Part shown: positions 7,035-16,662 of the stretch, in pieces
How positions within the stretch are numbered: the first letter of the stretch is position 1
Layout: each line of letters begins with the position of its first letter
Origin: Flaviaestuariibacter flavus
GTDB taxonomy: Bacteria; Bacteroidota; Bacteroidia; Chitinophagales; Chitinophagaceae
Reading direction: 5' to 3'
DNA length: 64,000 bases
Assembly (NCBI RefSeq): GCF_004337505.1
Contig: NZ_SJZI01000008.1
Coordinates: forward strand, 420,767 to 484,766
Made by a program: the position numbers and the translations under genes
The notes under the pieces: generated by a model
Seen by the model: the letters and a program-made list of their open reading frames with translations, nothing else
What the model was told of the DNA's origin: nothing
Databases searched by the model: none

Positions 7035-10000
7035 TCAGTGTACTACGATGATCGTGCGGTGCGCCACCACGGAGGTGTTGCTTGTTACACGCAGAACATA
7101 CACACCAGCAGGCAGTGACGCAGGAACCTGCAGCTGCTCGTTGATGAAGTAAGCCTGGATGTTGACGAAGCGACGATACACTTCTTCACCGGCGCTGCTG
7201 TACAGGCGGATGCCGTAATTGCCCGGCTGGATGCCATTCAGCGTTACGCGGAGGGTGTTGCCACCCGCGACGGGCTGCGGGAACACCGCCAGTCCGGCCT
7301 GCAGGCCCGGGAGGGTCACGCTCTTCACCGCACCAGCGCCGAAGGCACCGGCGTTGCGGGCATAAGCACGGTAGTAATAGGTCGTGCCGGGTACGAGGTT
7401 GTTCAGCGTCACCGCGAAGGAGCCCGAGGTGTTGGCCGTGGCCGGAACCTGGGTACCCGAGCCGGGTGCGAAGTTGGGAACGCCGCTGTACTCGATGCCG
7501 TACTGCGTTACCGCCGAGCAGCCAGCCGCACCGAAGGAACCACGGAGGGTTACTCCATCGAAGCGGATATTGGTGCTGTCGCCGGTGGTTGCAACGGGCG
7601 GTGTAGCAATGCTGGAGCCGGCTACGGTGATGTTGTTCGTAGCACCGAAGCCACCGCCGCTAAGCTGGATAAAACCGCTGTAGGTCTGGGTCGCGGCAGG
7701 CGCAAACTGCACATATACCTTCTGGCTGTAAGCGCCGCCCGGCTGGGTGAGGCTCAGCGTGGAAGCGAACGGACCCGTGCGGGATGTAGACAGTGCAAAG
7801 CCGGCGGGAGCAGCCAGGGTCACGTTGGCGGTGGTAAGGTTTACACCCGTGACCGTGAAGCTGTCAATGGCAGTGGTGTTGACGCACACGCCGCTGAAGG
7901 TGCCTACCGGTGAAGCCGTGAGCGATACTACCGGAGCGGCTGCCGTCGCGAACGACTGCTCGGCGCCATAGCTCGTGCCGCCGCCGTTGGTGGCGAAGGC
8001 CTTGTAGTAGTAGGTAGTGCCGCCGGTCAGGCCGGCCAGGTTGGCGGTAAAGCCAGTGCCGGCAAGGTTGGTCGACAGCAGTTGCGTGCCGGTACCGTTG
8101 GCGAAGCCGGCGGTAGTGCTCCACTCGAAGCCGTACTGCGTTACGGGCGAGCAGCCGGTGGCAGTGATGCTGCCGGCGAGGGTCGCCGAAACGTTGGTGA
8201 CGGCCGAGGCCGCACCCGTGGTAACCGTGGGCGGGTTGTTGACACCGGCGCCCGATGCGGCCACGTTGATGGCCGTGGCAACGCCGCCACCCGATACCGG
8301 GATATTACCGTTGTACGACTGGACGGCCGTGGGCGTCAGTTGTACAAATACGGTCTGGCTGTAGGTGCCGCCGGCCTGTATCAGCGTCAGCGTCGGGGTA
8401 TAGGTACCGCCGGCCGTGGTGCTGAAGGCATAGCCTGCAAGCGGGCCTACGGTGATGTTGGCGTTGCTCAGGTTTGTGCCGTTGATGGCGAAGCTGTTGG
8501 CAGCCGAGGTCGTGTTCGGGCAAAGGTTTCCGAAGGCGGTCAGCGCCGTCGCGGTGAGCGAGGGACCCGCCAGCGTGGTCACGGTGATCTCGTTGGAGTT
8601 CGGCGATGTGCCGGCGCTGTTGGTAGCGCGCACCACGTAGTAGTAAGTGGTGTTGGGCGCAAGGCCGGTTACGTTGAACGAGGTCACATTATTCACGTTC
8701 AGGTTCTGGTAGCCGGTAACATATACCGGTACCGCGGCACCCGAAGTGCTCTTTACATAGATACCCGACAGGCGGTTGGTGCCCGTGTTGGCTACGCCGG
8801 TAGCACCGTCGTTACGGATGTCGGAGTTGAGCAGCCAGCGAATGGCCACGTTCGCCTGGTTCTCCATAGCAACCGGGAGCGGCAGGTTGTTGACAACCGT
8901 CCAGGTAGCGGGGTTGGCAGGGGCCGCGGCTACACCCGGCATGGCAATGACACCGCTGGGGATGTCGGTCCAGGTGCCGGAAGCGCCAACGCGGTACTGC
9001 AGCTTGAAATCCTTCGGACCTGAGGCCGAACTGCCCTGGTTGAAGGAGAGCGACAGGCCCGTGGCACCAGTGGTGTTGAGTGTGATTTGCCAGTACTTGG
9101 TACCGACGCCTGCATCCCAGCCGCTCGCCGCTACCGCGTAGGGGTTCGGCGTGCCGGAGGTGCCGGAGAAGCCACTCGGGTAAGGCGTAGAGGCCAGCAC
9201 CGACCCGTTGGGAGTCAGCGTCTGGATATTGATGTTATTGGCATTGCCCTGGTTGGCAGTCTGCGCAGCGGCCGTGTTCGTAGCCATATCCCAGCCCGCG
9301 ATAGTGGTGGTGCCGGTACCGGCACCCAGCGTATACACATCGAGGAAGTAGCCGGTAGCCCCAGCTACCGCGTTCCAGTTGGCCGTAAAGCTGTTGGACG
9401 TGATGTTGGTGGCAGCTGTAGCCAGGGGCGCAACGGGGATAGCAGCAGAAGTCGTGGTGAAGCTGCCCTGGGAGCTGTAAGCCGTGCCGCCCGCGTTGGT
9501 GGCATAGGTTACATAATAATAAGTAACACCGGAGGTAAGGCCGCTCAGGTTAACACTGAAGTTGCCGCCGGTGATGCCGGTGCCCGCCACGTTTGTGCCG
9601 GTGCTGGCCGGGTTGAAGCCGGTGGTCGTGCTCCAGATAACGCCGTAAGCCGTCGGGGCCGAGCAGCCGTTGCTGCTGATGGTGCCGGGGATGGTGGCAC
9701 CGTTGCCGGTAACGCCGGTTGCTGCCGCCGTGGTAACGGTCAGAAGCGTGTTGATGCCGGCGCCCGTTGCAGCTACGTTTACCGTGGTGGAAACGCCGCC
9801 ACCCGATACCGGGATATTACCGCTGTAGGATTGAACAGCCGTCGGGGTCAGCTTTACAAATACCTGCTGGCTGAAGGAGCCGCCGGGCTGGGTCAATGTA
9901 AGACTGTTGGTATAAGTACCACCCGAAGTGGTGCTGAAGGTATAGCCGGCCAGGGGACCTACCGTTACATCAGCAGCCGTGAGGTTGGTGCCGGTGATGG

Positions 10001-13000
10001 TGAAGCTCTGGGCAGACGAAGCCGTATTGAGACACTGGTTGCCGAATCCGGTCAGCGTCGAGGCCGTGATAGCGGGGCTCGGCGTGGTGAAGGACTGCTG
10101 GGTGCCGTAAGTAGTACCGCCGGCGTTGGTGGCATATACTACATAGTAATAGGTTGTTCCAGGTGTAAGACCCGTCACCGGCACGGTGAAGGAACCGGCG
10201 GCAAGATTGCTGCCGGCCACCTGCGTACCGGTGGTCGCGGGGTTGAAGCCGCTGGTGGTGCTGTACTTGATGCCATATCCGCTGATGGCGGTACAGCCGG
10301 TAGCCGTAATGGAGCCGCCGACGGTAGCCGTAGTGGAACCGCCAACAGTGGCAGTGCCTGTAGTTACCGAGGGAGCGTTGTTCGTGCCGAAGCCCGTCGC
10401 GGGTACATTTACAGGACCTGCCAGGCCACCGCCGGTGATCTGGATATTGCCGTCGTAAGATTGAACAGCAGTGGGTGTGAACTGAACGAAAACAGTGGTG
10501 TTGACTGAATTGGCCACCACGGGGAGGTTAAGCGTTGCAGTAAACGGACCTGTGGCCGAAGTCGAATATGCATATCCAGGCAGGGCGTTCACGGTCAGGT
10601 TCGAAACCAGGTTGCTTCCCGAAACCGTGAAGCTGCCAGTGGGAGCCGTTGTATTGATACAAACACCGCCAAAAGGAGCCAGAGTGCCTGCAGAAACAGT
10701 CGGGTTGTTTGTGGTCGTGAACGACTGCTGGGCTCCGTAAACCGTAACCGGTGACACGCTGCCAAAGCGGGTAACGTAAGCGACAAAGTAATAGGTGGTA
10801 TTCGCAGCAAGTCCGGAGATGGACGAAGAGAAGCTGCCACCCGCCGGGGAGCTGGAAACAACGTTTGTTCCCGATGTAGCCGGGTCGAATCCGGGCGTTG
10901 TGCTATACTTGAACCCGCCATCATTGGCTACCGAACAACCATTAAAGTTAACCGTGCCGTTGAGCGTTGCGCTTGATGTTGTTACACCGGACGCTGTTCC
11001 GGTAGTTACCGCGAAAATAACGCCGGTCCCGGATGCCGCTACTTGTGCAGCGGTGGTGACACCGCCACCGGATACGGAAATATTTCCATTATAAGCCTGG
11101 GAGGCCGTAGGAACAAAACGAACCCACACGGGAGCATTATAGCTACCGCCCGGTTGGGCAATGGTTAAAGTGCTTTGCCAGGGACCGCTCGCACTCAGCG
11201 CAAAACTGTAATTGGCCAGGGGACCAACCGTAATGTTGGCGTTCGTCAGGTTCGAACCGGAGAGCGTGAACGAACGTGGCAATGAGGTGTCACCAACGCA
11301 TACCGAACCAAAAGGAGCAAGTGTACCGGCACTGAAAGCCGGAGGCGTTGCTGCAGCCGTCGTTACACTGATCTCGTTCGAGTTGGCCGAAGTGCTGCCG
11401 CCGTTGTCGGCGCGTACTACGTAATAATAAGTTGTATTCGGAGCCAGGCCGGTAACGTTATAAGAGGTCACGTTACCCACGTTCTGGTTCTGGAGCACAT
11501 AGGTGTTCACCGTACCCGCATAATCGCCTTTGATATAAATGCTGGTGATACGGCTCGTGCCACCGCTGGCAACCGTCGTGTTGTTTACAGCAGTCGTGCT
11601 GTTTACCACCCAGCGGATTTGCACCAGCGCCTGGTTGTCCACGGCGGCGGGAAGCGCGAGGTTGCTGGGGCCGTAGTATTGAACCGGAGAAACACTTGTA
11701 GAAGTAGTGATTGCTACAGCGCCGCCGGTCACATCGTTCCAGGTGCCGCTGTTGCCTACACGGTATTGGATTTTCCAGTCGCGCGGTCCGGTATTGGAGC
11801 TTGCCTGGAGCGAAGAAAGCTTCAGGTTCGACACACCGGTGGTGTTTACTTCCACCATCCAGTACTTCGTATCAACGCCGGCATCCCAGCCGGTAGTAGA
11901 CACCGCTAAGGGACTTTGACCGCCGCTGGGGCCCGTGGGGTAGGAATAGCTAACCGTCGCTGCACCATTAACAGCCACAAGCTCACGTACGTTTACGTTG
12001 GCCGTATTACCGCTGCTGGCCAAACGACCGGCGTCATTGGCAGTGGGGATGTCCCATCCGGCGATGCTGCCACCGACCACGGTGCCCGGGGCCTGGGTAT
12101 ATACATCAAGGAAGTAACCGGTAGTCGTTCCCGTTGCGGCATTCCAATTCGCGGTAAAGCTGTTGCCGGTGATATTGGTAGCAGCGATGGCTACCGGTGC
12201 CGAAGGCGCCGGCAGCGCAACGGTGGTAAACTGGGCCTGCGTACTATAGGCGGTTCCGGTACCATTCGTTGCGAAGGCGACATAGTAATAAGTAGTGTTC
12301 GGGGTAAGACCGGCTACCGGTGCAGAGAAGGTAGTTCCGGCCAGGTTGGTGCTGGTTACGGTGGTGCCTTGCGTGGCGGGATTAAAACCGGATGTGGTGC
12401 TGTAGATAAAACCGTAGCTCGTCACTGCGGAGCAGCCGGTAGCGCTGAGGGTTCCGTTAAGCGTCGTTCCCGAAGTGGTAGTGCCGCTGGGTGCAGCAGT
12501 AGCAACTGTAGGAACGGAAGCCGCGATGCCGGTTCCGGAAGCCGCCACGTCGATGGCAGTAGCACCACCGCCGCCAACGGGAATGTTCCCATTGTAGGAC
12601 TGGGCTGCGGTCGGTGTAAAGTTCACATACACGGTCTGGCTGAAAGTGCCGCCCGGCTGGGTGATGGAAAGCGAAGGTGTATAGGTTCCGCCCGAAGTGG
12701 TAGAGAAGCTATAGCCGGCAAGAGGGCCCACGGTGACCGCAGCTGTGCTGAGGTTAGAGCCGCTGATGGTAAAGCTGTTCGGACCGGAAGTGGTGTTGAC
12801 ACAAACGTTGCCGAACGCCGCCAAAGCGCTGGCGCTCAGGGTGGCGGTACCAGCCGGAGCAGCCGGTGTTACGGAAGCGTAATCCAGGCCGATGCGTAGT
12901 TCGTCGAACTCAACAAACGGCGTATTCGTTGCATTGTCCTGGCGAAGCTGAAAGCGCCCTACGTTTGCAAGATCGGCCGTTGCGCCCGTAGGAGAAGCGG

Positions 13001-13610
13001 CCGTTACATCGGCCGGGGGGGCTGTAGCTCCAAGCGACGTGGGGTTGATCCACAACATCGCTACGTCGTTTTGCGTACCGCTATTCATCTGGTAAGCAAT
13101 TACAACGAGATAGGTAGTATTCAGGTCAAGGTTTGCAGTGGAAAACGAAGTTGTGCTGCTGCTGCGGGTAGAAATACCGAGGTTATACTGGGTTGTGCCG
13201 GAAGCCTTGGCCCAAACAGAAGCACCGATCGTAGTGGAAGTAGTGCCCTCTGTGAAAGCGGCAAAGTAACCACCGGTAGTACTGTTGAGCGAGCCGAGCG
13301 ACGTAATGTTGAGCAGGAAGGAAGCGTAAACTGTTCCGGTAGATTGGGTACCGAACTGACGGAAATAATCCGTACCGCTTCCGTCAAATTTAACGCGGTT
13401 CGCCGAAGATGCGGCGAGCGCGCTGTAGTTCAGGCTCCCCGAAATCGTCAGTATGGAGTCGCCTGAATTGAGTTTTTGCCAAACGCCGCCGGAAGCTTCG
13501 TGAAGACCAACAGTGGCGCTGGGCGTGTAGTTGAATGGCTCATACACAAGCTGGCCGAAGCTGGCCAGGGTCGTCAGCACGAGGCAAAGCAGAAAGTAAA
13601 GTTTTTTCAT
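7035..13610 (-). CDS. Giant secreted repeat protein with T9SS sorting domain
   Basis: A 2191-residue exported protein. Signal peptide MKKLYFLLCLVLTTLASFGQ; residues about 21-250 resemble a jelly-roll domain (EPFNYTP start, FDELRIGLDY end). Then two repeat types alternate. Six copies of an Ig-like unit of about 105 residues open with [AT]-x2-[AP]FG-x-[VQL]C-x-[ND]T (first copy about 255-361). Six FN3-like units carry GC[ST]-x5-YG and TTYYY. Two further FN3 units are each split by an insert of about 200 residues (first insert about 506-703, DNA 11502-12095; second insert DNA about 8731-9330). The last 80 residues, from FPQPVAGGN to HRTIIVVH, look like a T9SS type A sorting domain. It lies downstream of the DUF5689 genes and may act at the cell surface with them. 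Function unknown; probable binding or adhesion role. Confidence 0.85.
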   Translation of the reverse strand: MKKLYFLLCLVLTTLASFGQLVYEPFNYTPSATVGLHEASGGVWQKLNSGDSILTISGSLNYSALAASSANRVKFDGSGTDYFRQFGTQSTGTVYASFLLNITSLGSLNSTTGGYFAAFTEGTTSTTIGASVWAKASGTTQYNLGISTRSSSTTSFSTANLDLNTTYLVVIAYQMNSGTQNDVAMLWINPTSLGATAPPADVTAASPTGATADLANVGRFQLRQDNATNTPFVEFDELRIGLDYASVTPAAPAGTATLSASALAAFGNVCVNTTSGPNSFTISGSNLSTAAVTVGPLAGYSFSTTSGGTYTPSLSITQPGGTFSQTVYVNFTPTAAQSYNGNIPVGGGGATAIDVAASGTGIAASVPTVATAAPSGTTTSGTTLNGTLSATGCSAVTSYGFIYSTTSGFNPATQGTTVTSTNLAGTTFSAPVAGLTPNTTYYYVAFATNGTGTAYSTQAQFTTVALPAPSAPVAIAATNITGNSFTANWNAATGTTTGYFLDVYTQAPGTVVGGSIAGWDIPTANDAGRLASSGNTANVNVRELVAVNGAATVSYSYPTGPSGGQSPLAVSTTGWDAGVDTKYWMVEVNTTGVSNLKLSSLQASSNTGPRDWKIQYRVGNSGTWNDVTGGAVAITTSTSVSPVQYYGPSNLALPAAVDNQALVQIRWVVNSTTAVNNTTVASGGTSRITSIYIKGDYAGTVNTYVLQNQNVGNVTSYNVTGLAPNTTYYYVVRADNGGSTSANSNEISVTTAAATPPAFSAGTLAPFGSVCVGDTSLPRSFTLSGSNLTNANITVGPLANYSFALSASGPWQSTLTIAQPGGSYNAPVWVRFVPTASQAYNGNISVSGGGVTTAAQVAASGTGVIFAVTTGTASGVTTSSATLNGTVNFNGCSVANDGGFKYSTTPGFDPATSGTNVVSSSPAGGSFSSSISGLAANTTYYFVAYVTRFGSVSPVTVYGAQQSFTTTNNPTVSAGTLAPFGGVCINTTAPTGSFTVSGSNLVSNLTVNALPGYAYSTSATGPFTATLNLPVVANSVNTTVFVQFTPTAVQSYDGNIQITGGGLAGPVNVPATGFGTNNAPSVTTGTATVGGSTTATVGGSITATGCTAISGYGIKYSTTSGFNPATTGTQVAGSNLAAGSFTVPVTGLTPGTTYYYVVYATNAGGTTYGTQQSFTTPSPAITASTLTGFGNQCLNTASSAQSFTITGTNLTAADVTVGPLAGYTFSTTSGGTYTNSLTLTQPGGSFSQQVFVKLTPTAVQSYSGNIPVSGGGVSTTVNVAATGAGINTLLTVTTAAATGVTGNGATIPGTISSNGCSAPTAYGVIWSTTTGFNPASTGTNVAGTGITGGNFSVNLSGLTSGVTYYYVTYATNAGGTAYSSQGSFTTTSAAIPVAPLATAATNITSNSFTANWNAVAGATGYFLDVYTLGAGTGTTTIAGWDMATNTAAAQTANQGNANNINIQTLTPNGSVLASTPYPSGFSGTSGTPNPYAVAASGWDAGVGTKYWQITLNTTGATGLSLSFNQGSSASGPKDFKLQYRVGASGTWTDIPSGVIAMPGVAAAPANPATWTVVNNLPLPVAMENQANVAIRWLLNSDIRNDGATGVANTGTNRLSGIYVKSTSGAAVPVYVTGYQNLNVNNVTSFNVTGLAPNTTYYYVVRATNSAGTSPNSNEITVTTLAGPSLTATALTAFGNLCPNTTSAANSFAINGTNLSNANITVGPLAGYAFSTTAGGTYTPTLTLIQAGGTYSQTVFVQLTPTAVQSYNGNIPVSGGGVATAINVAASGAGVNNPPTVTTGAASAVTNVSATLAGSITATGCSPVTQYGFEWSTTAGFANGTGTQLLSTNLAGTGFTANLAGLTGGTTYYYKAFATNGGGTSYGAEQSFATAAAPVVSLTASPVGTFSGVCVNTTAIDSFTVTGVNLTTANVTLAAPAGFALSTSRTGPFASTLSLTQPGGAYSQKVYVQFAPAATQTYSGFIQLSGGGFGATNNITVAGSSIATPPVATTGDSTNIRFDGVTLRGSFGAAGCSAVTQYGIEYSGVPNFAPGSGTQVPATANTSGSFAVTLNNLVPGTTYYYRAYARNAGAFGAGAVKSVTLPGLQAGLAVFPQPVAGGNTLRVTLNGIQPGNYGIRLYSSAGEEVYRRFVNIQAYFINEQLQVPASLPAGVYVLRVTSNTSVVAHRTIIVVH

Positions 13611-13644
13611 AATACAGTTTGTGTCGGATGCAGTAGTTGAAAGG

Positions 13645-13673
13645 GAATAAGCCGCCTTGCGGGCGGCTTATTC
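13645..13673 (-). terminator. Hairpin between DUF5689 lipoprotein and giant T9SS gene
   Basis: A 12-bp stem GAATAAGCCGCC / GGCGGCTTATTC with a 5-nt loop. The following minus-strand tract (CCTTTC) is U-poor, so it may only partly terminate and let the giant gene be read through from the receptor operon. Confidence 0.55.
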
Positions 13674-13680
13674 TGCTTTA

Positions 13681-15192
13681 TCAGTTCCAGGAGAATTTGG
13701 CGTTATCGAATCCGGAGGTGGCACGGTTGCCGCCGCCGGTGGTGGCCGACCTGGCAATAACGCGGACCCATACCTTCTGCGACTGGTTCCAGGTGGCAGC
13801 GGGCAGGTTCACAACGATATTGGAAGGTCCCCAGGCCGTGGTGGTGCCGCCCGTGGTGAGCGATCCCGAAGCGGGGGTTACCGCCGTCCACGAGGCCGGT
13901 GTGTCGCCGATGGCGTATTCAACCGCCCAGACCGTGCTGCGGCCCGAAGAGGGGTCGAGGTTCTGAAGCTCGAACTCGAACTTCAGGTTGTTCTTACCCG
14001 TCGTGTTGGCAAGGATGAAGCTGACCGAAGCGCCGGGGTCGCCGATGGAGCCGGTCTGGCGCACCGCGAGGGCACGGTCGGTGCTGGCATCCTGCTCGGT
14101 ATTACCCGAACCCTGGGTAACGGTGGACGAAGTGGCCGAGGCAAGGCTTTTCCAGCCGCCGCCGGTGGCATTCCAATACAGCTGCGTTGCCGTGGTTACC
14201 AGTTGCGCAGACGTATCATTCGAGGTTGCGCTCGAGGCAGTACCGACACGCACGCCGGCCGGAAGGCCGCTTGCCAGGCTGTTGAAGTTGATGGTGTAGG
14301 GAGATGTGGTGCCCAGCGTGATCGTGGACCCGCTGCCACCCGTGGGCGGCGGCGGTGTGGTGGCACCGCAACGGAGGCCGTAAAACTGCACATCACTGGT
14401 GTCGCGCACCGACAGCTGCTTGGTGCTGCCGAAGAAGGAGTAGATGCCGCGCAGGGTGCCGTTGCCGTTGGGCACGCTCACGTTGGCGAAGTTGGAAAAG
14501 TTGCTCGTGCGCACCGTGATGTTGGCGGAGGTAGGCAGGCTGCAGCCGCGGGCAACGCGGTTGCCCGAAGCGCCGACGTCGGCAAAGCCCTTCGCTGTGT
14601 CGGCGGCTGCGAACTCGTAGTTGCGCACCTCGATGAGCGTGTTGGCATAAATGCTCTGGCGGTCGGTGGTGAGCGAAGCGATGTCCACCAGTTTCGGCAC
14701 TACCGGCTGGTTGAGCGCACCCTTGAAAATGAAACGGTCCTGCAATACTGGCGAAAGCATCGTCACACCGCCGTTGATGGAGTCGGCGCCGCCACCGAGC
14801 TGGAGCATGCCGCCGTATTCGCCGATGTACAGGTCTTTCACCTTCACAAACAGCTCCCGGCCTACCGGGTATTGCGTGTTGAGGTTAGAGCCGGCAAGGC
14901 GCAGGATGATACCGCCGGTAGAATCCTGGATGGAGATCTGCTGGTAGTAGTTGCCGCTCTTGTCGTCCATGTTTACTACCCCGCGGATCACATAATCCTG
15001 GGTAATGTGGTAAACGCTGTACGGGATAGAGTCGAGGGCCTTGAGGTCCTTGATGGAGATATTGGCCACGATACCGGGCACGCCCGCCGGGGGCGGCGCG
15101 TCGTAGGTGCGCTTGCACGACACCAGCACCAGCGCGCCGGTAATGGTGGCGAGGCCGGCGGCCATGAATTTCTTTAAGGAGATGCGGTTCAT
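13681..15192 (-). CDS. DUF5689-type surface lipoprotein (second copy)
   Basis: A 503-residue lipoprotein with a type II signal ending ALVLVSC (Cys near residue 26). The N-terminal half (about 40-270) matches the DUF5689 pattern, an OB-fold-like region with YVIRGVVNMDDKSGNYYQQISIQD and GIILRLAGSNL. The C-terminal part (about 290-503) is a jelly-roll-like module with NTTGKNNLKFEFELQNLD and the terminal FSWN, shared with the neighbouring lipoprotein. These proteins usually sit beside TonB-dependent receptors and secreted nucleases in Bacteroidota, as here. Its role is unproven; ligand capture at the outer membrane is my inference. It lies 36 nt after the first copy, in the same operon. Confidence 0.8.
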   Translation of the reverse strand: MNRISLKKFMAAGLATITGALVLVSCKRTYDAPPPAGVPGIVANISIKDLKALDSIPYSVYHITQDYVIRGVVNMDDKSGNYYQQISIQDSTGGIILRLAGSNLNTQYPVGRELFVKVKDLYIGEYGGMLQLGGGADSINGGVTMLSPVLQDRFIFKGALNQPVVPKLVDIASLTTDRQSIYANTLIEVRNYEFAAADTAKGFADVGASGNRVARGCSLPTSANITVRTSNFSNFANVSVPNGNGTLRGIYSFFGSTKQLSVRDTSDVQFYGLRCGATTPPPPTGGSGSTITLGTTSPYTINFNSLASGLPAGVRVGTASSATSNDTSAQLVTTATQLYWNATGGGWKSLASATSSTVTQGSGNTEQDASTDRALAVRQTGSIGDPGASVSFILANTTGKNNLKFEFELQNLDPSSGRSTVWAVEYAIGDTPASWTAVTPASGSLTTGGTTTAWGPSNIVVNLPAATWNQSQKVWVRVIARSATTGGGNRATSGFDNAKFSWN

Positions 15193-15228
15193 ATTATTCG
15201 TTTGTCGGGTCCGGTCGGATGCCCTTTT

Positions 15229-16644
15229 TTAGTTCCAGGTGAATTTCACGTCATCGATGGCGGCGGTACCGCGGTTGTTGGTGCCGGTGCTCGGCGCCAG
15301 GGTCACGATCCGGATCCACACCTTCTGGCTTTGGTTGCTCAGTGCCGCCGGCAGGGTTACCGTGATGGCATTGTTGCTGAACACGTGGTTGCCGGTGATC
15401 ATCGAGCCGGTTACGGTATTTACGGGCGTGAAGGTCGTCGGGTTGTCGCCGATGCCGTAATCCACCATCCAGGTAGTAGCACGGTTTACGTTCGAAGCCG
15501 TGTCGAGCGACTGCAGCTGGAAGGACATCGTCTGGAGGTTCTTGCCGGTAGTGTTGGCCAGCTGGAACACGAAGGCCGCACCGGGGTCGCCGCCGGCGGG
15601 GATGGCGCTGGTCTGGCGGAAGCCGAGGGCGCGGTTGGTGGCACCCACCTGCGTGGTGGAGTCGGTCCCCTGGTTAAGACCCGTAGCCGAAGCGTAGTTC
15701 TTGAAACCGGCGGTGAAGGTCTTCCAGAGGCTGGTGGCCGTGGCCTGGTTCAGTGTAGCCGGCGTACCGATCGTATCGGCGCGGGCGCCGGTGCGTACAC
15801 TGACACCGGTAGGCAGCTGGCCGGTGCCGATGCTGTTGAAGTCGATGGTCAGCGGCGAAGTGCCGGTGAGCGCGATGCCCGTACCGGGAGTTACAGGGCC
15901 GCTGCCGCCGGTCACCACATCGCTTTGCGTGCGGAGGATGATCTGCGGGGTTACCTGGCCGGAGGTGTTCTGGAAGATCGAAACATAACCGGTGAGGCTC
16001 TGGGCGTTGCCGCTGTTGAGCGTGATGCCGGAAGTGGTACGCACGAAGGTTACGATGGAACCCGTGGCGTCAGTTACGGTCACATTGGTGCCGGTGCTGC
16101 CGGGAGCGCCTACTGCGAGCGATACGTTCTCCAGCTTCACCACTGTAGAAGCCCAGGGCTGCAGGCTGTCGAGTACCTGGCGGATCGTGGCGGTGCGCGG
16201 GGTGATCACCATCGGTGTGTTTACGCTGGTGAAAGCCGTAGCACTGAGGTTCTTGATCTGCACGTCGCCGTTGAAGGTGCTCACGGTGCCGCCGTTGACA
16301 TTGATGTCGACGGTCTTGCCGAGGGCCAGCAGCGCCGTATCGGTGAAGCTTGTTCCGAGGAACATATTGATCCCGCGGCCGCTCTCATCCTGGATGCGGA
16401 AGTTGCCGGCGGCTTCGTTCTTGTAGTTCGACACCACCGTGGCGCGGATCGTGCGCGTGTTGGCGGGCACACCAATGTCGGAGCCCGTATACAGCGAACG
16501 CAGGTAAGCCAGCGTGGTGAAGTTGTTCGGATCGTAGGGATCCGGTTCCGTGGGTCCTACCGGCTGCTTGTTGCAGGCGCTGGCCAGGATGCCAAGCACG
16601 ATGAGCGCCTGGGCGGGTTTAGCAAAAGAGCGGAGCATATGCAT
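15229..16644 (-). CDS. DUF5689-type surface lipoprotein (first copy)
   Basis: A 471-residue lipoprotein; the signal peptide ends GILASAC (Cys near residue 23). DUF5689-like segment: RTIRATVVSNYKNEAAGNFR, then GINMFLGTSF and KTVDINVNGG. The C-terminal module (about 265-471) resembles that of the next gene (FNSIGTGQLPTGVSV, ANTTGKNLQTMSF, ending VKFTWN). A start two codons downstream (ATG at 16638) is equally possible. It lies 18 nt downstream of the TonB-dependent receptor, so receptor and lipoproteins are co-transcribed. No SusD-like gene is present; this lipoprotein may fill that place, but that is inference. Confidence 0.8.
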   Translation of the reverse strand: MHMLRSFAKPAQALIVLGILASACNKQPVGPTEPDPYDPNNFTTLAYLRSLYTGSDIGVPANTRTIRATVVSNYKNEAAGNFRIQDESGRGINMFLGTSFTDTALLALGKTVDINVNGGTVSTFNGDVQIKNLSATAFTSVNTPMVITPRTATIRQVLDSLQPWASTVVKLENVSLAVGAPGSTGTNVTVTDATGSIVTFVRTTSGITLNSGNAQSLTGYVSIFQNTSGQVTPQIILRTQSDVVTGGSGPVTPGTGIALTGTSPLTIDFNSIGTGQLPTGVSVRTGARADTIGTPATLNQATATSLWKTFTAGFKNYASATGLNQGTDSTTQVGATNRALGFRQTSAIPAGGDPGAAFVFQLANTTGKNLQTMSFQLQSLDTASNVNRATTWMVDYGIGDNPTTFTPVNTVTGSMITGNHVFSNNAITVTLPAALSNQSQKVWIRIVTLAPSTGTNNRGTAAIDDVKFTWN

Positions 16645-16662
16645 AGTCTTTTTTAATGGGTA

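Noticed and set aside
8082-10508. Long plus-strand frames over the giant T9SS gene
   Set aside because: Gly/Arg/Val-rich translations of repeated DNA on the opposite strand; the minus frame has signal peptide, repeats and sorting domain.
7035-13610. Regular repeats considered as a CRISPR array
   Set aside because: The repeats are protein-coding domains of about 300 bp in one frame, not short repeats with unique spacers. No cas genes are present.
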